Source: a virus. Taken from it: 21,963 nt of DNA. Positions 7,225-14,762 of the stretch are shown one piece after another. The position numbers and the translations under genes were made by a program. The notes beneath the pieces were generated by a model, which searched no databases, was not told the DNA's origin, and was given only the letters and a program-made list of their open reading frames with translations. Each line of letters starts with the position of its first letter. Position 1 is the first letter of the stretch. The DNA lies in the IMG/VR virus record IMGVR_UViG_3300009413_000100, positions 1 through 21,963 of that record, one strand, 5' to 3'.

Positions 7225-9261
7225 ATGAGCAGACTTAAAGAAGTTCTGGAAAGGCGGTTGTTTCGTAACAATGGCATGCTTGGCTCTGAAAATCCGCAAG
7301 GTATCCTTAATTCTTCCAACGAGCTTGCTAATACGGTCCGCATGCAGAATGGTGGCCAAATACAACTGGGTGAAGGGCCAGCAGCCATATCTTACTCAGG
7401 CGTTCCCATTCCAACGGCTGAAGAACTTGAACAAAGTGATGTAGCTGCTATTCCTGTTCTAGATCCTTTAATGGGAGTAGCTGACCAAGGGTTATTGATG
7501 AGTGATCCTTTTGCTGCCATAGAATCGCAAGAAACAAGTCTTATGGATCCTTTTACTGTGTCTGAAACACTTCAGGGAGAAATTCCTTCACCTGAAATAA
7601 TACCAGCAGAAGAACCTGAAAGTCTTGAACAAAGACCATCAGGAGAAACTATAACCCTAGAAGAAGCGACAGCGGATAATATTAAAGAATTTCAAGAACG
7701 ACAAACCGATTTAACCGTTGCAGAACCTCCTGAGATGGTTACGGCAAGACTTACAGAGCAACGCTTACTTGAAGGACCTCCAGAAGAAACAGATCCTGAT
7801 ATAACAATAGAACAAGATGAACTCGATCCAACTCATATAACTGGGGAAGCTTTTTTACGTGCAAAAAAAAGAAGCATAGCTGGGGCCACGATGGGTCCAG
7901 AAGATGAAGCTATTATAGAAACCGTAGAAGGTATTGAAGAGGTCCGAAATAAATATTTAGATGAAAATTCATCTTATGAAGATGCAAGATCCGCATACGA
8001 TCATGTAAAAGGTCGCCGAGAGACGCCACCAACAATAAATGATTACAGTAAGATCGTTGGAGAGCGATTAGAGGACTCACGTAAAGTATTTTTTGACAAT
8101 ATTAAAAAAGAACTTGATGAAATAGAGGAATTAGAAGAGCCATCTGAAGAAGAACTTGCTGCTCGTATGGAGTCTGCCAAAGAACAATTTATAAACGCAC
8201 TTCCAGAATACGAAGGAAAAACTCAGTTTGAGAAGGGCATGACATTTGCCAAATTGGGCATGGCTATAGCCGCAGGTAAAAGTCCCCACGCAATACAAAA
8301 TATTGCGAATGGATTTTTAGCCATGGCCGATGAATTTACTACTGACGATAAAGAAAAACGTGCTTATGACAGGCAAATTAAATTAAGTGCCGCTAACTTT
8401 GCCCTAAAGAGAAATAAAGAAGACAGAGATCGTCTTAATAAACTGACAGATGACAGATCCACCTTTAAGAGAAATCTTATCCTGGAGGGTCTTAAAATAG
8501 GCGTTGAGTACGATAAGGCTCTTGCAACCCTTAATGCTAATGCGTTAAAGGAATTAAGAAGACCTCCGACAGAAACATCAAAAGCAAGAGAAGATTATCA
8601 AAGGCTTTTGGGTGAATATCGAGGTTCAATAGCCATGAAAGCAAATCTCTCTCGTATTATTACGCTAAGCTTTAAAAAAGGTTCAAATGCTCAGATTGGA
8701 ATGCTTAGTCAAATGGGTGATTGGCTGAACAGTGGTTTTAATGCAGCTGAGATGGATCCAGACAAATGGAAACGTGACTGGCTCAATGCCTCCGGTGATA
8801 GAAAAGAACGGAAGATTTTAATGGGCCAATTAAGTGCAGAATTAGCTCCTGTTATTTTAGGGGAAAGCGGCAGAACTATTTCTGATGCTGATAGAAAAAG
8901 AGTGGATGCAATAATGAGCCATTATGCGGACCTAATTACTGGTATAACTTCATCACCGAGGGCCATTAGAGTTGCATTGAAAGGGCTTGAAAACCATATC
9001 AACTCACAAATATTAAGAACTTCTACTGGCCTTAATTCAATAGAACAAGAATGGACTGATTTATATACCAAGGGTTCTGTACCGATGTCTGCTATATTTA
9101 AGCAAAAAAGGGAAGCCTATTTTGGTAGAGAAACTCCGATTTATGGTGCAGGAACGAAGGGTCTTACGGGTGCTCAACAAGTATTAACCTTTAGTGAGAT
9201 TTGGGATCCAGAAAAAAATACCTTTAGTGAAAAATATTACTCGTTAGGAAAACAGATATAA
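7225..9261 (+). CDS. Large acidic putative internal virion protein
   Basis: A 678-residue protein without a recognised catalytic motif. Residues 1-45 are basic-to-neutral; about 60-200 form an acidic Pro/Glu-rich region; about 210-330 are charged and helical with likely coiled coils (DNIKKELDEIEELEEPSEEE). A conserved-looking patch follows, KTQFEKGMTFAKLGMAIAAG, then a helical C-terminal half ending in YYSLGKQI. It lies between the Gln-rich protein and a 1243-residue protein, in the order expected of an ejection set of small, medium and large internal proteins. Codons are more AT-rich than in the replication genes. The start is a plain ATG with only a weak AGG upstream. Function is inferred from context. 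Confidence 0.55.
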   Translation: MSRLKEVLERRLFRNNGMLGSENPQGILNSSNELANTVRMQNGGQIQLGEGPAAISYSGVPIPTAEELEQSDVAAIPVLDPLMGVADQGLLMSDPFAAIESQETSLMDPFTVSETLQGEIPSPEIIPAEEPESLEQRPSGETITLEEATADNIKEFQERQTDLTVAEPPEMVTARLTEQRLLEGPPEETDPDITIEQDELDPTHITGEAFLRAKKRSIAGATMGPEDEAIIETVEGIEEVRNKYLDENSSYEDARSAYDHVKGRRETPPTINDYSKIVGERLEDSRKVFFDNIKKELDEIEELEEPSEEELAARMESAKEQFINALPEYEGKTQFEKGMTFAKLGMAIAAGKSPHAIQNIANGFLAMADEFTTDDKEKRAYDRQIKLSAANFALKRNKEDRDRLNKLTDDRSTFKRNLILEGLKIGVEYDKALATLNANALKELRRPPTETSKAREDYQRLLGEYRGSIAMKANLSRIITLSFKKGSNAQIGMLSQMGDWLNSGFNAAEMDPDKWKRDWLNASGDRKERKILMGQLSAELAPVILGESGRTISDADRKRVDAIMSHYADLITGITSSPRAIRVALKGLENHINSQILRTSTGLNSIEQEWTDLYTKGSVPMSAIFKQKREAYFGRETPIYGAGTKGLTGAQQVLTFSEIWDPEKNTFSEKYYSLGKQI

Positions 9262-9274
9262 GTAGTTTATTCAC

Positions 9275-12200
9275 ATGACTCAAATCAGTCTTCCATCTGG
9301 AACCATAATTGATTTTAAGGATTTAGGTTCTAAGGAAATAGAAAGTGCTCTTGTTCGTATGCAGGAGGAAGATCCTTCTTTGTTTGTTGCACCAGAACAA
9401 GAGGAAAGGCTTTCTCTTCCCGTTCCTGAAACTGAGAGCATGGTAGAGAAAGCCTATCAACAATATTTGATGAGAGGAACTCCTTCTGAGGTCAGCATTG
9501 GTGAATACGGAGATATTGAATACGGACCAGAAGGAGCTGCAGCTACTAATGAAGGGGAAGTAGACGATCATTTTTTTCAATTTAAGTATGGACGAGCAGA
9601 TAATGATGAGGAAAGAGAAAAACGACTTACTGCAGAATTTGGAGAAAACAGTTTTATTCGTAAAGGATACGGAGATTATTTACTTAATCTAGATAATATT
9701 GGCCAAGCAAAAAAGGAAGAATATAACCTACCTCTTGAAGGAACAATACACGTCAATGAACCGGGTCTTTCTTGGTACGATGTTTCTGGATTTTTAGGAG
9801 GAGAAGCTGCTCCCCTTGGAGCTGCTCTAGGAGCAGGTCTTGTATTTAGTGGTGTAGGGATTGTACCGGGAATGTTGATAATGGGTGCTGCCGGTGCAAC
9901 AGGTAAAGGCTTTGATGAACTTATAGAAGCCAAATTTGAAAAAATGAACACCCAGACAGATGATGAGGTTTATAAAGATATTGCATTGACTGGTGGTCTA
10001 TATGCTGTTGGTGAAGGACTTGGAAGAGGACTTTTTGCAGCAGGTAGATATCTTTTAAAAGGTCCTGGTCCAAAGCCAGATCCTCAAAGAATAGCTCAAT
10101 TAATAGAAAAGGGTTTGCCAGAAGGCGAAGCCACTGTTCTTGCTAGAGAAGAAGCTAAGAAAAGTTTAAGACAGGCTGTAGAAGAAGGGGCCAGACCTAC
10201 ATTAAAAGAAGCTTCTGGAAAAGCACTCGCTGGTAGATTGCAGGCTATTTACGAAGGTATTTTTGAAAATAGAGTCGCCGCTGAATCAAATAGGAAATTC
10301 ATCCAAAAGAAAATGGATGCTTTTAAAGAAGGTCGTCTTAGTGAAGCAGATTTAGTGAAAGTATTAGATGAACAAGCTGTTGCGATCCAAGCTCAAGTTA
10401 AATCCGCCATGGAAAATGCAGATATAACTCAAGCTGAAAAATTAGCTAAAAAGCATTTAGATGAAGTTATTGATAATGAATTCAAAATCATTACAGATTT
10501 GTATGATCCTAAACTCGGTTTAAGTGCAAATGCATCACAGTCACTGAGTCAAGCCGCTCGTTTATTTGAACAAGATTCTCAGTATCTTTATAAAAAGTCA
10601 GAGGATCTTCTTTCTGGTGTAGTAGACAATGAAGGCTATAATGCAGCCACTTTTAGCACTAATTTAATTAGGGGTGCTTTAAATAATATCGCTTCTGATA
10701 AAGCCACCACTGCTGTTGTTGGCGATGCTTTTCGTACAGGGTTATTTCAATATATAAGAAGTAACGAAAGACTTTCTCTGACTGAGCTTACCTCTTTAAA
10801 AAGTGCCATACGTTTAGTAGGCAAAGATCCAGGTCTTATGCCTGGAGTAACTGATAGACATATTGGTTCACTTGTTGATTCAATTAGCAATACTATAACT
10901 CAAAGATTTGAAGGACTGGCTTATCTTAGAGCTGCAAAAGGACGTGCCATAGGGCGTCTTTCCGAACCATCAGAACAACTTTTTAATGAGGGAATAAGAG
11001 CCTTTTTGAAGGCTCAAAATTTTCATTCAAAAGGAATGCAGCGTTTTAAATCAGCTAATATAGATATGCTGCATAAAAATATAGATGCTGGCGTGATAGT
11101 TGGTAGTAAACCTGTTATGGAGACGTTGGTTCAACCTGGAAATGCACAACCATTACGTTCCTTTCTTAAAGCGGCTACTCCTAGTGGAATAAAAGCAAAA
11201 GAACGTGCTTCCAGTTTAATGCAAGCAGGTCCTGAAGTATTTAGAAATGCTTCAAGAGCCGCTTTTAATGGTAATTTAAAAGAGGCTAACACTATTTTGA
11301 GAGAAGCCAATGTATCTGAGGATTTAATCCCAAAACTTCCTGAATTTGTTGAACGGTTACTTGCTCATGATCCTGAAACAGGCGCCTTGGTTCGTCCTTC
11401 TGTTAAAGGGAGCTATAACCGATTAAATGTTCCCGAAAGAAAAACTTTAACAGAAGCCCAAGAAAGACATATTACAAGAAATCGGGATCCTGATGTTCCA
11501 ACAGGCCGACCATTGTCTATGCAAGAAGCTCGAGGCATGGGATACACAAAACCGCCAGAGACAGTGACTGTTAGAGTTGATCCTGTAGACAATTATTACT
11601 CACATATATCCAAAGAATTTGGTCAAACTATGCGTGGTTATGCAGATTTGGCTGTGGCAAGAGCGTCACCTCAAGCTGTCAGAGATTCTGTCAGGGATTC
11701 TTTGGCAAAAGAATGGCTTGATCAAAGCGCAACTAAAATTCAAGGCGTTGTTGATGGAGCATCTTTTGCAAAGAAATTTGAAGCTTTAGGCACCGATCTT
11801 CAAAATGTTTTATTTGGTAAGAAAAACGCAGCAGCTTTCAGAGCACTTACCAAAGACTGGTACATGATGGGGTCCAGTAACAAAGAACTTTCTGATCAGG
11901 TTGTTAGAACTATTCAAGAATCTATTGAATTTGGAAGACCAGTTCGCCCAGGTTTATCTGAAGAAGCTGCAGAACTAGCTGCTACGATTAGAACAAGAGC
12001 CGAAGCGGATATCCCAGGAGGCACTGTTTTAGGTGAGGACAAGACCCTTGGCGGTTTAATTTCTGGGCTTAAAAAAGTTATGGATTTAAATAAGGCCCAA
12101 AGTGAAGATGCCTTATTTAAAGCCATTAAAAAAGGAGAAATTGATGATCCAAATAAATTGGTTGATGCTGTCTTAAAAGATCCAAAAAATTATCGAAGAT

Positions 12201-13006
12201 TAGTTGGTGAGTTTGGAGATGAGACGCTTGATTTACCCCTGAGTTTAAAGGATGCCGTTGCGGCAAGGATAGTTAATGCGGCTTTTCCAGAAGGAGTCAT
12301 TGATGGTGAATTAGTAGCAAGTGGCGCATGGGCAAAACCTATGCGAAAAGCCATTAGAGAACTTAATAAAAACGGATCAGTTTCTGAAATATTAGGACAA
12401 GACACAGTTAATGGGCTACTTACTCTTACTAAAGTAGGTGAAGCTATATCCTCAAAACCATTGGCGGGTAAAGGTGGTCTGGCGGCTGCTACTTTTGCTG
12501 CCGCAGCTTTATTTAGATTAATAACATCACCCCTTTCTTTTTTGACTGAAGCAAGTGCTATTTTTGCCATGGGTAGAGTTTTACGTCAAAAATGGTTTTT
12601 AAAATCAATGCTCGCTCCTAGATTTGAAACTCCGAGTGGAATTGTAAGTGTTGGAGGAAAGCGTCTATATGAAAAAGCTTTGGAGAAAGGTGTTGACGTA
12701 GATCCAGTTCTAAACAGTCCAGTTCTAATGGAACTCGTAGATAGAGTTAACCAAGAAGCTAGATTAGTTGTCGCAGCTATGGCAGGTCGTGGTTCAGAAA
12801 CGGGTGTAGAAATGGTAAAAGAAGAAGTAGCTCCAATTATGGAAGAAATAGCCCCAGCCCTAGAAGAAGCCAAACAACAAGTTCAAGAAGTCGTTCCTCA
12901 ATTAACTCCCGGCCAACCGCTTGCTGCAGTTGCCCCCGGCCAAATGACCGCTGCTGATGTCGAAAGGCAACGAGTAATGAATCAACTTGCAGGTTTACCA
13001 GCCTGA
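9275..13006 (+). CDS. Very large putative internal virion / ejection protein
   Basis: A 1243-residue, mostly helical protein, the largest in the window. Two Gly/Ala-rich hydrophobic regions lie at about residues 171-211 and 237-262, and a third at about 1063-1104 (ATFAAAALFRLITSPLSFL); these could insert in membranes during DNA entry. The remainder is charged helices. The C-terminus (about 1185-1243) is an acidic helix followed by a Pro/Gln segment. No lytic transglycosylase or polymerase motif was recognised. Size, composition and position at the end of the ejection-type genes recall T7 gp16-like or P22 gp16-like roles, without visible sequence similarity. The ATG lacks a clear ribosome binding site. 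The whole gene is AT-rich relative to its flanks. Confidence 0.6.
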   Translation: MTQISLPSGTIIDFKDLGSKEIESALVRMQEEDPSLFVAPEQEERLSLPVPETESMVEKAYQQYLMRGTPSEVSIGEYGDIEYGPEGAAATNEGEVDDHFFQFKYGRADNDEEREKRLTAEFGENSFIRKGYGDYLLNLDNIGQAKKEEYNLPLEGTIHVNEPGLSWYDVSGFLGGEAAPLGAALGAGLVFSGVGIVPGMLIMGAAGATGKGFDELIEAKFEKMNTQTDDEVYKDIALTGGLYAVGEGLGRGLFAAGRYLLKGPGPKPDPQRIAQLIEKGLPEGEATVLAREEAKKSLRQAVEEGARPTLKEASGKALAGRLQAIYEGIFENRVAAESNRKFIQKKMDAFKEGRLSEADLVKVLDEQAVAIQAQVKSAMENADITQAEKLAKKHLDEVIDNEFKIITDLYDPKLGLSANASQSLSQAARLFEQDSQYLYKKSEDLLSGVVDNEGYNAATFSTNLIRGALNNIASDKATTAVVGDAFRTGLFQYIRSNERLSLTELTSLKSAIRLVGKDPGLMPGVTDRHIGSLVDSISNTITQRFEGLAYLRAAKGRAIGRLSEPSEQLFNEGIRAFLKAQNFHSKGMQRFKSANIDMLHKNIDAGVIVGSKPVMETLVQPGNAQPLRSFLKAATPSGIKAKERASSLMQAGPEVFRNASRAAFNGNLKEANTILREANVSEDLIPKLPEFVERLLAHDPETGALVRPSVKGSYNRLNVPERKTLTEAQERHITRNRDPDVPTGRPLSMQEARGMGYTKPPETVTVRVDPVDNYYSHISKEFGQTMRGYADLAVARASPQAVRDSVRDSLAKEWLDQSATKIQGVVDGASFAKKFEALGTDLQNVLFGKKNAAAFRALTKDWYMMGSSNKELSDQVVRTIQESIEFGRPVRPGLSEEAAELAATIRTRAEADIPGGTVLGEDKTLGGLISGLKKVMDLNKAQSEDALFKAIKKGEIDDPNKLVDAVLKDPKNYRRLVGEFGDETLDLPLSLKDAVAARIVNAAFPEGVIDGELVASGAWAKPMRKAIRELNKNGSVSEILGQDTVNGLLTLTKVGEAISSKPLAGKGGLAAATFAAAALFRLITSPLSFLTEASAIFAMGRVLRQKWFLKSMLAPRFETPSGIVSVGGKRLYEKALEKGVDVDPVLNSPVLMELVDRVNQEARLVVAAMAGRGSETGVEMVKEEVAPIMEEIAPALEEAKQQVQEVVPQLTPGQPLAAVAPGQMTAADVERQRVMNQLAGLPA

Positions 13007-13021
13007 CATTGACCTTTTGTA

Positions 13022-13672
13022 ATGCCCAATGAAATCCAGGCCCAAATTCTAAAGCCATTTGGTCCACGCATTTTAAAGGCTCTCGTTCCTAAAGCCATTC
13101 TTGATACGCTCAATGACCAGTGCGATGAGATCGTAGCTGGCTCCGACCATGACAAACTTGATATTTCCAATGACCTGGTAGGTCATGTGCAGGAAGAATG
13201 GTCATGTGACATTGAACAAGTACCTGATTTTGGGAATATGCTTTTTCTACTGACCAAGGGCCTTTATGAGCATTTTCTAGTGGAGACCGAGGCAGATCAG
13301 TCCGAGAAGCCCGTAAGCCTGGTTGTCCATAAGAGCTGGTTCATCCGGTCCTTTGAAAACGACTACAACCCGACGCATATGCATACCAGTGGCAGTTATT
13401 CCTGTGTACTGTTTCTCAAGGTGCCTGACACCGTTTCAGACACCAACAGCAAAAACACGAAGAAAAAAGCCACCGAAGGCTATATTGATTTCGTCTACGG
13501 GACTTCTCTGGTGTGCTGTGCCGGCAACAAATGCATCCAACCTACCATTGGAAGCCTGTATATTTTTCCTTCATACCTGTTCCACACGGCTTATCCGTTT
13601 TACGGCTCTGGGGAAAGACGCTCTTTTTCAGCCAACATGTCTCTGGGAGTCGAACCAAATGAAACTGTCTGA
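13022..13672 (+). CDS. 2OG-Fe(II) oxygenase-like protein
   Basis: A 216-residue protein resembling the 2-oxoglutarate/Fe(II) oxygenases often carried by marine phages. The putative metal site is H119-x-H121 (in NPTHMHTSGSYS), with the distal histidine H188 in FPSYLFHTAYPF and R199/R200 (GERRSFSANMSL) suited to bind 2-oxoglutarate. The next segment, CVLFLKVP, matches the usual SGVLYLKVP-like strand. The second metal position is His where the classic motif has Asp; I recall HxH in the phage-associated subfamily, so this need not mean loss of activity. Substrate is unknown (protein, nucleic acid or small molecule). It overlaps the peptidase gene by 14 bases, so both are probably expressed late. 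Confidence 0.75.
   Translation: MPNEIQAQILKPFGPRILKALVPKAILDTLNDQCDEIVAGSDHDKLDISNDLVGHVQEEWSCDIEQVPDFGNMLFLLTKGLYEHFLVETEADQSEKPVSLVVHKSWFIRSFENDYNPTHMHTSGSYSCVLFLKVPDTVSDTNSKNTKKKATEGYIDFVYGTSLVCCAGNKCIQPTIGSLYIFPSYLFHTAYPFYGSGERRSFSANMSLGVEPNETV
13645..13649 (+). promoter_or_regulatory. Ribosome binding site that sets the peptidase start
   Basis: GGGAG lies nine bases before the ATG at 13659, inside the 3' end of the oxygenase gene. It supports this start over in-frame ATGs further upstream, the earliest at 13323, which would add residues lacking any family resemblance. Confidence 0.6.
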
Positions 13673-14105
13673 CCACTTCACCCTGAAAGAACTAACCAAG
13701 TCCCATACCGCAGAGCGCAAGGGGATCGACAATACCTGTAACGATGCCCAGTTAGCCTGCCTAACATCCTTGTGCATCAAAATTCTGGAGCCTGTTCGAG
13801 ACCACTATGGTATTCCTTTCACACCGTCGAGCGGCTTTCGATGTCTGGCTCTGAATCGTGAGATAGGCTCGTCTGACAAGTCTCAGCACACGCTGGGTCA
13901 GGCGGCAGATTTTGAAGTGCCAGGTATCTCAAACATGGATCTGGCGCGGTGGATCATGGCCAACCTGGACTACGACCAGCTTATCCTGGAGTTTTATGAC
14001 GGCGTAGATCCCCACTCAGGCTGGGTACATTGCAGTTACGTGGAGAACCGAAATCGCAAAAAGGCGCTTCGTTTTGATGGAAAGATTTTTCAGCCTTTAT
14101 CGTAA
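13659..14105 (+). CDS. M15A-type peptidoglycan peptidase, probable endolysin
   Basis: A 148-residue protein with the peptidase M15A pattern. It opens with LSDHFTLKELTKS, followed by SSGFRC (residues 57-62), the zinc motif SQHTLGQAADFEV (ligands H77 and D84) and WVHCSY (ligand H124). Such enzymes cleave cross-linking peptide bonds in peptidoglycan, and phages use them for host lysis. It has no signal peptide and no membrane segment, so it would need a holin or another route across the inner membrane; no holin is visible beside it. The start at 13659 is chosen for the family's N-terminus and the ribosome binding site. Its last 9 bases overlap the convergent gene on the other strand. Confidence 0.88.
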   Translation: MKLSDHFTLKELTKSHTAERKGIDNTCNDAQLACLTSLCIKILEPVRDHYGIPFTPSSGFRCLALNREIGSSDKSQHTLGQAADFEVPGISNMDLARWIMANLDYDQLILEFYDGVDPHSGWVHCSYVENRNRKKALRFDGKIFQPLS

Positions 14106-14119
14106 TTTTTTCAGCCTTT
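14086..14119. repeat. 13-base direct duplication at the convergent gene ends
   Basis: TTTTTCAGCCTTT occurs at 14086-14098 and 14107-14119, 21 bases apart. The first copy encodes the last residues of the peptidase (FQPL) and the second lies beyond its stop; on the other strand they flank the end of the sigma-region-4-like gene. No hairpin terminator is evident here. Confidence 0.8.
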
Positions 14120-14762
14120 CTAACCATGGTGGTTGGTTATCCATTACCCAAACATCGCCAATTATTTTAACAACCACACGATGGTATATTGTATTAAGTG
14201 CTTGTCGCTCTAGCTGTATAACTCTATTGCCAGAAATTTTCCATGCAGCACCTATCTCACGATAAGTTTGTTTCAGCAACCAACGCCTGTTAATAATGTC
14301 TTTTTTTCGTTCATTTAAACCATAACCGCTATACTTGCTTGGAGGAATATTATATTTGATCGATCCGTTTTCCGATGTATCCAAAACGTGATTGAGGCCA
14401 GATTCAATACTTCTGCCATAATTTATATTACCGACAGAAGAAAACAGTCGTGTAACATACTTTTCTGCTTTTTTACGTTGTTCAGGCGCTTTACATCCCT
14501 CTTGTATACTCGTTAAAACTCTTTCTTTAAACAGCTTGATTAGTTCATCAAGTCTTTCTTGCCTGATTTTTTCTATTTCAGCCCGTTTTCTTGCCTGTTT
14601 TTCCTGCCTGATTTTTTTATTAGCTGCTTTTGTTTTTGCAGAACGGTATGCCTTTTGGTTTTTGCGCTTCAAGTGCTCTATGGCTTTTGCTCTGTGTTCC
14701 TCCCACTCATTTATCAGCGCCAGTCTTGCTTCTGTATCACTGATTGTATGCTCATCAATCAT
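14097..14762 (-). CDS. Basic protein with sigma-70 region 4-like domain
   Basis: A 221-residue protein. Residues 25-80 are a strongly basic, probably coiled-coil segment rich in Lys, Arg, Glu and Ala. Residues 149-195 match the pattern of sigma-70 region 4: LNERKKDIINRRWLL, then TYREIGAAWKISGNRVIQLE and QALNTIYHR, with the helix-turn-helix at about 167-186. No region 2 is visible, so it is not a complete sigma factor; a phage transcription activator, as in RinA/ArpU-type sigma-like regulators, is one option and a DNA-binding packaging or recombination protein another. It is the last gene of the replication operon, its ATG overlaps the polymerase stop (ATGA), and it converges on the late block. 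It is more AT-rich than the polymerase gene. Confidence 0.65.
   Translation of the reverse strand: MIDEHTISDTEARLALINEWEEHRAKAIEHLKRKNQKAYRSAKTKAANKKIRQEKQARKRAEIEKIRQERLDELIKLFKERVLTSIQEGCKAPEQRKKAEKYVTRLFSSVGNINYGRSIESGLNHVLDTSENGSIKYNIPPSKYSGYGLNERKKDIINRRWLLKQTYREIGAAWKISGNRVIQLERQALNTIYHRVVVKIIGDVWVMDNQPPWLERLKKLR

Noticed and set aside
13323-13658. N-terminal extension of the peptidase gene to an ATG at 13323
   Set aside because: It would lie almost entirely inside the oxygenase gene, and the M15A family start and a ribosome binding site fit 13659.
14110-14140. AACCA-TGG-TGGTT as a convergent terminator
   Set aside because: The stem is only five pairs, no T tract follows, and it lies within the coding sequence of the sigma-region-4-like gene.
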